A stretch of DNA of 64,000 nucleotides, taken from NCBI GenBank assembly GCA_041600415.1, contig JBFIKF010000001.1, positions 434,001-498,000 of the forward strand, written 5' to 3'. The position numbers and the translations under genes are program-made. The notes beneath the pieces were generated by a model. That model ran no database searches. It was not told where the DNA came from and saw nothing but the letters and a program-made list of their open reading frames with translations. Positions 1 to 8,141 of this stretch are shown here, in pieces (positions within the stretch are counted from its first letter, which is position 1; every line of letters starts with the position of its first letter). The stretch comes from JBFJKD01 sp041600415 (GTDB taxonomy: Bacteria; Pseudomonadota; Gammaproteobacteria; Pseudomonadales; Porticoccaceae).

Positions 1-723
1 CTGCGCGCTCAGGAAGGCGGCGTTTTGAGTCGCGCGGGACACACCGAAGCGGGTTGTGATCTGGCGCGCCTTGCCGGGTACGAACCGGCTTCGGTCATCG
101 TGGAGATTATGAACGACGACGGCACCATGGCGCGGCGGCCCGATCTGGAAGCATTTGCCGTACAACACGGTATTAAAATGGGAACCATCGCCGATCTGAT
201 TCATTATCGGGTGGTTAACGAGCGTACTCTGAAGTGCATAGGTGAACGTCAGATTGACACTACGTTCGGTGAGTTTACCCTTAAAACCTATCTGGATACG
301 GCGCGGAAAAATAAGCATTTTGCGTTAGTGAAGGGGGAAATTTCCGCCGATAAACCCATACCCATTCGCGTGCATATTCCAAGCACCGGACGGGATATTT
401 TGTCAGTGGAGCGCACTGGGCCGTACCCAACGTGGACGATCCACAAAGCCATGCAAAAAGTGGCTGAAGAGGGTTGTGGCGCGATCGTATTGCTTCATCA
501 CGCTGAAACCTTTGAAGAGATCGAAGGGGAACTCGATGCACTACAGGCCAATCAGAGTAAGGTCAGAAGCGCGGCAGAGATGGTGTATTTGCAGGTTGGT
601 GCGGGCTCGCAGATATTGCGGGATCTGGGTATAAAAAAAATGCGCGTCATGAGCGCGCCGTTTCGTTTTAATGCAATTTCCGGCTTTGATCTGGAAGTCG
701 TCGATTATATTGAGTGCCCCTGA
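1..723 (+). CDS. ribB: RibB with degenerate RibA-like domain (RibBX type), 5'-truncated
   Basis: The frame is open from base 1, so the gene starts before the window. The first ~75 codons are the end of 3,4-dihydroxy-2-butanone-4-phosphate synthase (RxGHTEAxxDLxxLAG, then the EIMNDDGTMAR segment), which makes the four-carbon riboflavin precursor from ribulose 5-phosphate. The rest has the fold signature of GTP cyclohydrolase II, but the stretch that normally carries the three zinc cysteines (ECLTGD...CDCG) reads RVHIPSTGRDIL and then continues without cysteines. The second domain is therefore probably not a cyclohydrolase. This matches the known RibBX architecture rather than a true bifunctional RibBA. 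It is followed 52 bases later by ribH, consistent with a riboflavin operon. The RibB identity is firm; lack of RibA activity is inferred from the missing ligands. Confidence 0.88.
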   Translation: MRAQEGGVLSRAGHTEAGCDLARLAGYEPASVIVEIMNDDGTMARRPDLEAFAVQHGIKMGTIADLIHYRVVNERTLKCIGERQIDTTFGEFTLKTYLDTARKNKHFALVKGEISADKPIPIRVHIPSTGRDILSVERTGPYPTWTIHKAMQKVAEEGCGAIVLLHHAETFEEIEGELDALQANQSKVRSAAEMVYLQVGAGSQILRDLGIKKMRVMSAPFRFNAISGFDLEVVDYIECP

Positions 724-775
724 GCTCGCGGGCTGCTTTTTTACAGTGTGCTGCGGGGCCTAACCTGGATATGTT

Positions 776-1252
776 ATGAGTGAAATTCGACCGATAGAAG
801 GTTCCTTCGAGGCAGGCAATGCGCGCTTCGCGATTGTGGTCAGTCGTTGGAATGGCAATATTACTGAGAATCTTCTCGCCGGCGCGTTGCGCGCCCTGGC
901 GCGCCACGGTGTTACCGAGGAGTGTATTCAGGTGGTGCGCGTCCCCGGGGCGTTTGAATTGCCACTGGCAGCCCTGAAGCTGGCCGACAGCGGTAACTAT
1001 CAGGCGATCATTACCCTCGGCTGCATTATCCGGGGCGGGACGCCACATTTTGAGTATGTGTGTGGCGAGTGTGCACGGGGCATTGGCGAAGTCGCGTTGG
1101 CGACAGAACTGCCCGTAGCCTTTGGCGTACTGACCACGGACAACCTGCAACAGGCAGAGGAGCGCTCTGGAGAGGGGCAGGAGAATAAAGGCGAAGAGGC
1201 GGCGCTTACCGCACTGGAAATGGTGTCGTTGTGCAAATGGTTGGAGACTTGA
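776..1252 (+). CDS. ribH: 6,7-dimethyl-8-ribityllumazine synthase
   Basis: This 158-residue protein condenses 5-amino-6-ribitylamino-uracil with 3,4-dihydroxy-2-butanone 4-phosphate, the penultimate riboflavin step. Family signatures are the N-terminal FAIVVSRWN substrate loop, the central VPGAFELPLA segment and the ALGCIIRGGTPHFEYV-type phosphate-binding region, here beginning TLGCIIRGGTPHFEYV. Length is typical of cytoplasmic lumazine synthases, which assemble into pentamers or capsids. It lies between ribB and nusB, the standard gammaproteobacterial order, and the nusB start follows its stop by three bases. Confidence 0.97.
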   Translation: MSEIRPIEGSFEAGNARFAIVVSRWNGNITENLLAGALRALARHGVTEECIQVVRVPGAFELPLAALKLADSGNYQAIITLGCIIRGGTPHFEYVCGECARGIGEVALATELPVAFGVLTTDNLQQAEERSGEGQENKGEEAALTALEMVSLCKWLET

Positions 1253-1255
1253 TCG

Positions 1256-1708
1256 GTGGCTGCCGCACCCCTGCCATCCACCCGCAAGAAAGCGCGTCAT
1301 CTGTTAGTGCAGGCGCTCTATCAATGGCACCTGGCGCAGGAAGATATTGCCACCATCGAAGCGCAGTTTCACACCGACCATAGTATGACCAAGGTAGACA
1401 CGCAGTTTTTCGGGGAGCTGTTGCATGGTATTCCCGCGAACCTTGCAGAAATTGACGCCGCTTACGACCAGTTTCTTGATCGCGAGACGGATAGTCTCGA
1501 CCCCGTTTCCCGGGCCGTGCTGCGCCTGGGCACTTATGAGTTGATGTTTCGCATCGATGTTCCCTATAAAGTTGTCATTAATGAATCCGTCAATCTGGCC
1601 AGGACATTTGGCCCGACCGAGGCACATAAATACATTAACGGCATTCTCGACAAAGTCGCTCGCGTCACGCGGCGCGTCGAATTGTCGGCGGGTCGGGCGC
1701 GCGGCTGA
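1256..1708 (+). CDS. nusB: Transcription antitermination factor NusB
   Basis: This 150-residue all-helical protein matches NusB: an N-terminal RKKARHLLVQALYQWHL helix, and the C-terminal YKVVINESVNLARTFG and KYINGILDKVAR helices. NusB pairs with NusE (S10) on boxA RNA to suppress termination in rRNA operons. A GTG start is chosen three bases after the ribH stop; it gives the family's usual length and leaves no room for another start. Tight coupling with ribH is common in this group of bacteria. Confidence 0.96.
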   Translation: MAAAPLPSTRKKARHLLVQALYQWHLAQEDIATIEAQFHTDHSMTKVDTQFFGELLHGIPANLAEIDAAYDQFLDRETDSLDPVSRAVLRLGTYELMFRIDVPYKVVINESVNLARTFGPTEAHKYINGILDKVARVTRRVELSAGRARG

Positions 1709-1740
1709 CGGGAGCCGCGCTAACCGGGGCAAGGCGCACC

Positions 1741-2721
1741 ATGGTCGTAGATGAATTCAGTCTGATCGATACCTATTTTGCCCGGCATCAGCGCGCCGAT
1801 GTCGGGGTTGTGCTCGGTATCGGCGACGACTGCGCGCTGTTGTCCCCCACACCGGGCATGGAGCTGGCGATCACCACGGATACGCTGGTGGGCGGCGCAC
1901 ATTTTCCTGACTCGGGCGCCCCCGGCGAAATTGGTCAACGGTCACTGCGGGTCAATTTGAGCGATCTGGCAGCGATGGGCGCCCAGCCGCGCTGGTTTCA
2001 ACTGGCGCTGACGTTACCCAGTGCCGATCCAGCCTGGTTAGCCGAGTTCAGTGCTGGGTTGTTTGCGGTGGCCGAGCAGTTTTCCTGTGTATTGGTAGGC
2101 GGCAATATGGCCCGCGGCCCCCTCTCTGTAACTATTACCGCGATCGGTGAAATACCGTTGGGGACGGGGTTGACTCGCAGCGGTGCGCAGGCGGGAGATA
2201 GTCTGTACGTGACCGGGTCCCTGGGGGATGCGGCGGCGGGGCTTTCCATACTATCTACTGAAATAAACTCGGTAAAGCACGAAAGTGAATATTCGCTTAC
2301 AGAATATCTTCTAGGTTGTTACTGGCGGCCAACTCCGCGCCTGGCGGAGGGGCAGCTGCTGCGCGGCATTGCCTCTGCGGCCATCGATATTTCAGATGGG
2401 TTGTTAGCGGATCTGGGACATATCGCCAGGCTTAGTGGTGTTGGTGCCCAGATTGAGGGAGATTTGCTGCCCCTGTCCGAAAACCTGATAAATATGGCGG
2501 GGCGACATCAGGCGCTGGCGTGGGCGCTAGGTGCGGGGGATGACTATGAACTGTGTTTCACGGTGCCCGAACGGCAGCTTCCTCAATTGACGAAGCTAAT
2601 CGACCGGGGGAAGCTGACGGCTACCAGGATCGGTACCATGGTCGCCGGCAGTGGTGTGAGCTGGCGCGACGGCGACGGTAAACTGAATGTTGCGACCAGC
2701 ACCGGCTATCGCCATTTTTGA
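1741..2721 (+). CDS. thiL: Thiamine-monophosphate kinase
   Basis: ThiL phosphorylates thiamine monophosphate with ATP to the active cofactor thiamine diphosphate. The 326-residue protein has the expected N-terminal EFSLIDTYF start, the metal/ATP segment GIGDDCALL, TTDTLVGGAHF, the VGGN motif and the central DISDGLLADLGHI motif, and it ends close to the family's usual length. The ATG has GGGGCAAGG 8-9 bases upstream. It lies 32 bases after nusB and just before pgpA, as in Pseudomonas and E. coli, so it is probably cotranscribed with the rib-nusB genes. Confidence 0.96.
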   Translation: MVVDEFSLIDTYFARHQRADVGVVLGIGDDCALLSPTPGMELAITTDTLVGGAHFPDSGAPGEIGQRSLRVNLSDLAAMGAQPRWFQLALTLPSADPAWLAEFSAGLFAVAEQFSCVLVGGNMARGPLSVTITAIGEIPLGTGLTRSGAQAGDSLYVTGSLGDAAAGLSILSTEINSVKHESEYSLTEYLLGCYWRPTPRLAEGQLLRGIASAAIDISDGLLADLGHIARLSGVGAQIEGDLLPLSENLINMAGRHQALAWALGAGDDYELCFTVPERQLPQLTKLIDRGKLTATRIGTMVAGSGVSWRDGDGKLNVATSTGYRHF

Positions 2722-2733
2722 GGCCTGATTCCC

Positions 2734-3225
2734 ATGGGTTCATCCACACCCACTTTCGGACAACTGCTGCGCGATCCGTTGTTGCTGCTGGCCTTTGGTT
2801 TTGGCAGTGGATTGTCGCCAAAAGCGCCGGGCACTGCGGGAACATTGATCGCTGCAGGATTTTTTCCGTTATTGGCGTTATTGCCCCTCAGCTTGTACCT
2901 GTCGATGCTACTGGTGGTGGTGATCGCTGGTGTCGCTATCTGTGGTTATGCGGCGCGCAAGTTGGGTGTACACGATCACGGGGGCATCGTCTGGGACGAG
3001 TTGGCGGGCTTCTGGTTGGCCATGACCGCCTTCCCCGCCACCTGGCCCTGGCTGCTGGCAGGGTTTGTCCTGTTCCGATTCTTTGATATCGTCAAACCCT
3101 GGCCGATTAATTGGCTGGACAGAAACGTCACAGGCGGGCTGGGTATTATGCTCGACGATCTGGTGGCAGGGGCGTTGACCTGGGGGGTGTTAACCCTGAT
3201 CGCAATGACGGGCTTGATGGTGTAA
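2734..3225 (+). CDS. pgpA: Phosphatidylglycerophosphatase A
   Basis: PgpA removes the terminal phosphate from phosphatidylglycerophosphate to make phosphatidylglycerol at the inner membrane. The 163-residue protein has the LASGFGSGLSPKAPGTAGT-like N-terminus (GFGSGLSPKAPGTAG is visible) and the acidic GIVWDELAGFWLAM motif typical of the family, embedded in four hydrophobic segments. It starts 12 bases after thiL, matching the conserved thiL-pgpA pair. Confidence 0.95.
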   Translation: MGSSTPTFGQLLRDPLLLLAFGFGSGLSPKAPGTAGTLIAAGFFPLLALLPLSLYLSMLLVVVIAGVAICGYAARKLGVHDHGGIVWDELAGFWLAMTAFPATWPWLLAGFVLFRFFDIVKPWPINWLDRNVTGGLGIMLDDLVAGALTWGVLTLIAMTGLMV

Positions 3226-3229
3226 CGAC

Positions 3230-3868
3230 ATGAGATATTTTTTGATGACGCTGGGGATGCTGGCGGCAATGCCAAGCTCGGCGGAGGCGGAAACTGAGAT
3301 TTTCGTCGATGGTCTGTTTGAAAACAGGGCGGTATTGACCATCAACGGCGAGCGCCATTTGATGAAGGTTGGGGATACTCAGGATGGGGTAACGCTGGTC
3401 AGTAGCGATAGCCGCAGGGCCGTGGTGCAGGCCAATGGTCGGCGCGAGGAGCTGTTGTTATCACAGCATATCGCCGCCCACTTTAGCGCGGCGGCACAGG
3501 CGGAAGTGCAGATTCCCAAGGGCCAGGGCGGACATTATTTTACGGCGGGTAGCATCAATGGTTATCCGGTGGCATTTATGGTTGATACCGGTGCAACAGA
3601 GATCGCCATGAATATAAATCAGGCGCGGCGTCTGGGACTCGACTTGAAGCGCGGCCAGCCGGGCATGTCAAACACGGCCGGCGGAATCGTAGACACCTTA
3701 CAAGTAACGTTGGCCAAGGTCAGTGTGGGCAGCATTACCGCCCACGATATTGCGGCGACGGTGGTTCTGGGTGATCACCCTACCCAAATATTACTGGGCA
3801 ACAGTTTTTTGAGTAAGGTCGAAATCAGCGAACAGTCCGGTGTGATGGTGCTGCGCAAGAAATATTAG
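3230..3868 (+). CDS. Retropepsin-like aspartic protease, clan AA, periplasmic
   Basis: This 212-residue protein has an N-terminal signal-like segment (residues 1-20, ending SSAEA) and a C-terminal single-lobe aspartic protease domain. The catalytic motif is VDTGATEIAMN with Asp119-Thr-Gly-Ala, followed by the LGLDL helix and a second-half ILLGNSFL motif. Retropepsin-like lobes act as dimers, so the active enzyme is probably a homodimer. Its family (TIGR02281-like) has no well-established substrate. The start is four bases after pgpA, so it is likely the last gene of the rib-nusB-thiL-pgpA operon. The fold call is strong; the physiological role is unknown. Confidence 0.85.
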   Translation: MRYFLMTLGMLAAMPSSAEAETEIFVDGLFENRAVLTINGERHLMKVGDTQDGVTLVSSDSRRAVVQANGRREELLLSQHIAAHFSAAAQAEVQIPKGQGGHYFTAGSINGYPVAFMVDTGATEIAMNINQARRLGLDLKRGQPGMSNTAGGIVDTLQVTLAKVSVGSITAHDIAATVVLGDHPTQILLGNSFLSKVEISEQSGVMVLRKKY

Positions 3869-4003
3869 TGTTGAACGCCAGTGTTCCCATCCCTCGCGCG
3901 ACGGCGGGTAGCAGCCTGTTGCGATAGCGCGAGTCGGCGAATCGAAACGTTGTCGTTGGTGGAGGGCTGCCAGCACTAGGATAACGCTGACAAATCGCCG
4001 TCG

Positions 4004-5329
4004 CTAAAGACGTTTGCTCCAGCCGATAAACACCGTATCCACGTAGGGGCTAACAGATTCCTCACCGCCGATTCCCAGTCCTGCTGTTGCCGATGGGCCC
4101 TTGTATTCGGCTTCCACGAATTTTCCATAGGCGAAATGCAGTTCAGATTTTTGGTCAAGCGCCCAGCTTAAACCCAGGGTGTATTGGTCGGTCGGATTCG
4201 GCGCCAGCATATTGAATGTTACAGTGTTAATGTCCTCACTGTCGTTGGGCCGGCGGCCATAGGCGTAACCAGCGCGCAAGGTGAGGCGTTGGGTGGCGGC
4301 ATATTCGACGCCGAGGCGGTAAACATTCTGGCTGTCCCAACTGAAGCCGCTGCCATTACTACTGCCCAGCGGGCTCCCGCCGGGGCTCAGTGAGTTCAGG
4401 TTGCCGTTGTGCAGTGCGTTGATTTCTCCCCAGTTAACTCGCTGTATATCCAGCGCGATAAGCCAGCCGGTGGCGGGTTTAATAGCAGCTCCGACACTGT
4501 AGTTTGACGGAATATCGAATGCACCACCGTCGGCAAACAAGCCCTTGTATTTGTCAAAATCCTGCATATAAACACGGGTCGAATAAGCTGCCCCAAGATC
4601 CAGCCAGGGCGTGATTTGTCCGTACCAGCCAATGCGCACGCCAAAGCCAAATGCCTGGTCATAGCCGTTATCGGTGACTGAGTCGGGGTGCGCTGACAAG
4701 CCCTGAAAGGCCTGTAGTCCGTAAACCTTGACCCGTTGGTACGCCAGCAGCGCGGTGATGCCCACGCTGTGTTGCGGCGCAAACTGCCACCCGAGACTGG
4801 GGGCAACGATCACCTGCGCGAGATCGAAACCCAGTTTGCCGCAGCCCAGCAGAAAATTGGCCGGCGCGTCGCCACATGCAGCGGGATTGAAGTTGCTGCC
4901 GGGTACACCATTGTCATCGTTGTATTCGGTGTTGAGTCCGCCATTGCCATACAGGGTGACCCCCCACGAAAATTCATCGTTGATGCGGCGCGCAATGCCA
5001 GCCTCCGGCAGGAAGAAAATACTGTTGCGGCTGGTGCTGTCTATATCGTAGATGCTGTCACTGGCGCCGGTGCGTTCGATTTCCCGATGGGGCGAAAACA
5101 ATTTCAGGCCAGCGTCGATGCGGTCGCCGGCGGCAAACAGCTTGCCGGGGTTGGAGGAACCTGCAAAGCCGTCCAGCCCTGCGGCAGTGGAGGCCCCGGC
5201 CATCTGATTAGCATAGGTGCCATAGCCGAGGACAAAATAGCCACCACCTGCTGAGGCAACCCCCGCGTTGATGCCTAGCCAAAGAGCGAGCACGACACTG
5301 GCGCCGCGCGTAAACACGTTTTGACTCAT
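4004..5329 (-). CDS. OmpP1/FadL-family outer-membrane transporter
   Basis: This 441-residue protein has a clear signal peptide (residues 1-27, ending AGVASA) followed by the glycine/aromatic-rich N-terminal hatch region typical of FadL. The C-terminal half alternates beta-strand patterns and ends in an outer-membrane-like hydrophobic strand. FadL proteins take up long-chain fatty acids or other hydrophobic compounds through a 14-stranded barrel. The start MSQNVF is chosen because GGAG lies six bases upstream; a longer frame upstream of it has no ribosome site. It faces the aspartic protease gene tail-to-tail and hisF head-to-head. Substrate cannot be deduced. Confidence 0.88.
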   Translation of the reverse strand: MSQNVFTRGASVVLALWLGINAGVASAGGGYFVLGYGTYANQMAGASTAAGLDGFAGSSNPGKLFAAGDRIDAGLKLFSPHREIERTGASDSIYDIDSTSRNSIFFLPEAGIARRINDEFSWGVTLYGNGGLNTEYNDDNGVPGSNFNPAACGDAPANFLLGCGKLGFDLAQVIVAPSLGWQFAPQHSVGITALLAYQRVKVYGLQAFQGLSAHPDSVTDNGYDQAFGFGVRIGWYGQITPWLDLGAAYSTRVYMQDFDKYKGLFADGGAFDIPSNYSVGAAIKPATGWLIALDIQRVNWGEINALHNGNLNSLSPGGSPLGSSNGSGFSWDSQNVYRLGVEYAATQRLTLRAGYAYGRRPNDSEDINTVTFNMLAPNPTDQYTLGLSWALDQKSELHFAYGKFVEAEYKGPSATAGLGIGGEESVSPYVDTVFIGWSKRL

Positions 5330-5560
5330 GGAAACTCCGCTGGAAGTTTTTTCAGTATGATGAGCGAACGAACGGTCAAGAATGTAACACAATTCGGCGT
5401 GGTGTTAAATCCGGCTGTGGCGGGCCGCTTACCATTGCTTCTTTACTCGCACTGATCAGGGGCTACAATGTCGCCCCTTACCAGCACGCTCTTATTCGGG
5501 TAATTGCTGGTTCGGTAACGCCGCCGGTCAAAGCTTTTCCAGTTCTCATGTGGAGTGCCA

Positions 5561-6334
5561 ATGTCGAAGTTAGCGAAGCGTATTATTCCCTGTCTCGACG
5601 TGGATCAGGGGCGCGTGGTTAAGGGCGTTAAGTTTCTGGATATTCGCGACGCGGGGGATCCCGTAGAAATCGCCAAGCGCTACGATCAGGAAGGGGCCGA
5701 TGAAATTGCATTTCTGGATATTACCGCCAGTCACGAAGGCCGCGACACCACGATTCACACAGTGGAGCGCATGGCCAGCGAAGTGTTTATTCCCCTCACC
5801 GTAGGTGGTGGTATTCGTACACTAAATGACATTAGAGCATTGCTAAAAGCAGGTGCGGACAAAGTGAGTATTAACTCCGCCGCGGTGGAGAACCCTCAGC
5901 TGGTGTTTCTCGCTGCGGAAAAATTTGGTTCCCAGTGTATTGTCGTGGCCATTGATGCCAAGCGGGTCAGCCCCGAGGGAGAGACTCCGCGGTGGGAGAT
6001 ATTCACCCATGGGGGGCGGCGCCCGACGGGTATAGATGCTGTGGCCTGGGCGGTCAAAATGCAGGGGCTGGGTGCGGGTGAAATTTTGCTGACCAGTATG
6101 GACCGGGACGGCACCAAAAATGGCTTTGATGTGGGGTTAACGCGCGCTGTTAGCGATGCGATCAACATACCGGTGATCGCATCCGGCGGGGTGGGAACGT
6201 TGCAGCACCTGGTAGACGGTATTCTCGAGGGTGGGGCAGACGCGGTGCTGGCCGCGAGTATTTTCCATTTTCAGGAATTCAGTATTGCCGATGCCAAGGC
6301 GTTCATGGCGGAACAACGCGTCGAAATACGCTGA
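5561..6334 (+). CDS. hisF: Imidazole glycerol phosphate synthase, cyclase subunit
   Basis: HisF closes the imidazole ring of histidine using ammonia from HisH, giving IGP and AICAR. The 257-residue TIM barrel begins LAKRIIPCLDVDQGRVVKG, carries both catalytic aspartates (Asp in CLDVDQ and in TSMDRDGTKNG) and the phosphate loops VGGGIRT and ASGGVGTL. The ATG at 5561 is preferred to the in-frame GTG two codons earlier because TGGAG precedes it by five bases. The rest of the his pathway is not in the window to the left, where a divergent porin gene lies. Confidence 0.97.
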   Translation: MSKLAKRIIPCLDVDQGRVVKGVKFLDIRDAGDPVEIAKRYDQEGADEIAFLDITASHEGRDTTIHTVERMASEVFIPLTVGGGIRTLNDIRALLKAGADKVSINSAAVENPQLVFLAAEKFGSQCIVVAIDAKRVSPEGETPRWEIFTHGGRRPTGIDAVAWAVKMQGLGAGEILLTSMDRDGTKNGFDVGLTRAVSDAINIPVIASGGVGTLQHLVDGILEGGADAVLAASIFHFQEFSIADAKAFMAEQRVEIR

Positions 6335-6358
6335 TATAGTCGCCAACTGGTGCGCGGG

Positions 6359-6381
6359 TGCCGAAACGCCTTAATTCGGCA
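6359..6381. other. Hairpin between convergent genes
   Basis: TGCCGAA and TTCGGCA form a seven-base-pair stem around a nine-base loop, placed between the hisF stop and the convergent DUF6316 stop. No T-run follows on either strand, so it is at best a weak bidirectional terminator. Confidence 0.35.
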
Positions 6382-6387
6382 TCTGAT

Positions 6388-6636
6388 TCAGGCGCAGAAA
6401 CGGGATTCCTGAGAGAGCAGGTCGAGAGTGCGTGGGGATGCGGACGACACAAAGGAGACATACTCGTCGATCCCCCGTCGCGCCAGTTCCAGAGAGTCGA
6501 ACGGTCCCATGGTGACACCCTCCCGGGTGCCAAAGAACCAGTAGTTAGAGAGTTTGAAAAAGCGCTCACTGCGAAAGCGCGAGCCTGGTGCCTCGGGCAG
6601 GTCGCTGGCGCGTTTAAACGCGATTATTCCGTTCAT
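6388..6636 (-). CDS. DUF6316 family small protein
   Basis: This 82-residue soluble protein has the family pattern RSERFFKL, YWFFGTREGVTMGPF and a following acidic helix that I recognise from small DUF6316 proteins of marine gammaproteobacteria. No function is established. GGAG lies six bases before the ATG, supporting expression. The central TREGxxxGPF segment resembles a small beta-hairpin binding motif, but this is only an impression. It lies alone between hisF (convergent) and ctpA. Confidence 0.75.
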   Translation of the reverse strand: MNGIIAFKRASDLPEAPGSRFRSERFFKLSNYWFFGTREGVTMGPFDSLELARRGIDEYVSFVSSASPRTLDLLSQESRFCA

Positions 6637-6793
6637 CGCTCACTCCATCCACTAGCAGTTTTTCGCATACACAATCTCATCACGTCCAGAATTCCAGCGT
6701 CTTCGATCCGACGCACCGCGAGCGCTGCGCAGACCCTTCGAGCATGTCGCCCATAACCTGCATTTATACCAGAGAGTGAAAGCCAGAGCAATC

Positions 6794-8074
6794 CTATTTT
6801 TTACCTAAAATATCTATTCCTTTCAAAAGGTTAAGTGCCTCGTAGAGTTGATTATCGGTAACGTCGTTGGTTTTATCCTCGTTGTCTGAGACGCCCCCCT
6901 TAACGGCGTTGCCGTTGCTCAGATGCCCGCTCAAATCTGCCTCCTTGATACCGCTGAGACCCTCAATGACCCGAATTTCGGCGCGGGCCACGCGAATATC
7001 CGGCTCGATACCTTCCGCCTGTATCGACCGCCCGCTGGGGGTGTAATAGCGCGCGGTCGTGAGCTTGATGGCGCGACCATCCTGCAGAGGCAATACGTTT
7101 TGCACAGAGCCCTTACCAAAGCTGGTAGAACCCATAATCACAGCGCGGTGATGATCCTGTAACGCCCCGGCGACGATTTCCGACGCGGAAGCGGTACCGC
7201 CATTGATCAATACTACCAGTGGTACGCCCTGCAACTCGTCCCCCAGGGTTGCGGAAAAACGCGAGTTGGAGGAGGGGATACGACCCTGGGTGTAGACGAT
7301 CAGGCCTTGATCCAGAAGCGCATCCGCCACTTCAACGGACGACGGTAATAGCCCGCCGGGATTATTGCGCAGATCGAGTACAACACCCTTTAATTCGGGC
7401 GTGTTACTCCTGAGTTTATGCAGGTGTTTGACGAACTCTGTGCCGGTGTCCACCTGAAACTGGGCAATGCGCACATAGCCGAACGCGTTTTCCAGAGTAC
7501 GACTGCGCACGCTTTCAACTTTTATTACGTCGCGCACAAGCTTGATTACGAGGGGGGTGTCGACGCCTTCCCGGGCTATGGTAAGCGTGATGGCAGAACC
7601 TTTCGGACCGCGCATTTTGACGATAGCTTCCTCCAGGGACATACCCTGTACCGCTTCGTCGTCCAATTTAATAATCAAGTCCCCCGGCTGCACGCCAGCC
7701 CGTTGCGCGGGTGTGTCGTCAATTGGCGAGACTACTTTAACAAATCCGTCCTGCATTCCCACTTCGATACCCAGGCCACCAAATTCACCCGTGGTTTGCT
7801 CTTGCAATTCTTCGTAGCTTTCTTCCTGTAGAAAACCGGAGTGCGGATCCAGTTCTCCAAGCATTCCGGTGATGGCTTTTTCGAGTAAGGTCCGGTCGTC
7901 AATTTCTTCGACATAGGCGTTACGAATTTGCTCGAAGACCTGCGCAAAGAGTTGTAATTCTTCGAGTGGCAAACGGGCGTCAGTATCTACATCCACTGCT
8001 TGTTGCTCCGCGGCGACCGTTAGTGCGACGAAGAGTAATACGACAAAACAGAGGGTCCGGGTGGCGTAATTCAT
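6794..8074 (-). CDS. ctpA: C-terminal processing peptidase, S41 family
   Basis: This is a 426-residue exported serine protease: signal peptide (residues 1-22), PDZ domain (about 95-170, GLGIEVG...GDLIIKLDDE) and an S41 catalytic domain. The serine-lysine dyad is Ser296 in GGTASASE and Lys321 in FGKGSVQ, with Gln325 four residues later. Such CtpA proteins trim or degrade periplasmic proteins, often peptidoglycan hydrolases, through an outer-membrane lipoprotein adaptor. It lies 67 bases downstream of envC on the same strand, the conserved gpmI-envC-ctpA order. Confidence 0.95.
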   Translation of the reverse strand: MNYATRTLCFVVLLFVALTVAAEQQAVDVDTDARLPLEELQLFAQVFEQIRNAYVEEIDDRTLLEKAITGMLGELDPHSGFLQEESYEELQEQTTGEFGGLGIEVGMQDGFVKVVSPIDDTPAQRAGVQPGDLIIKLDDEAVQGMSLEEAIVKMRGPKGSAITLTIAREGVDTPLVIKLVRDVIKVESVRSRTLENAFGYVRIAQFQVDTGTEFVKHLHKLRSNTPELKGVVLDLRNNPGGLLPSSVEVADALLDQGLIVYTQGRIPSSNSRFSATLGDELQGVPLVVLINGGTASASEIVAGALQDHHRAVIMGSTSFGKGSVQNVLPLQDGRAIKLTTARYYTPSGRSIQAEGIEPDIRVARAEIRVIEGLSGIKEADLSGHLSNGNAVKGGVSDNEDKTNDVTDNQLYEALNLLKGIDILGKK

Positions 8075-8141
8075 GGCAACGTTCTCTCGTAAATTACCCT
8101 CAGTGTAGGGGTGGCGAGGGTTGTATGGGAAGGGGTGTCAT

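Noticed and set aside
668..1300. 210-codon minus-strand frame over ribH
   Set aside because: It is antisense to an unambiguous ribH and shows no domain.
5475..5515. Inverted repeat ACCAGCA...TGCTGGT upstream of hisF
   Set aside because: Seven-base arms with an 18-base loop and no clear link to a regulator; likely chance.
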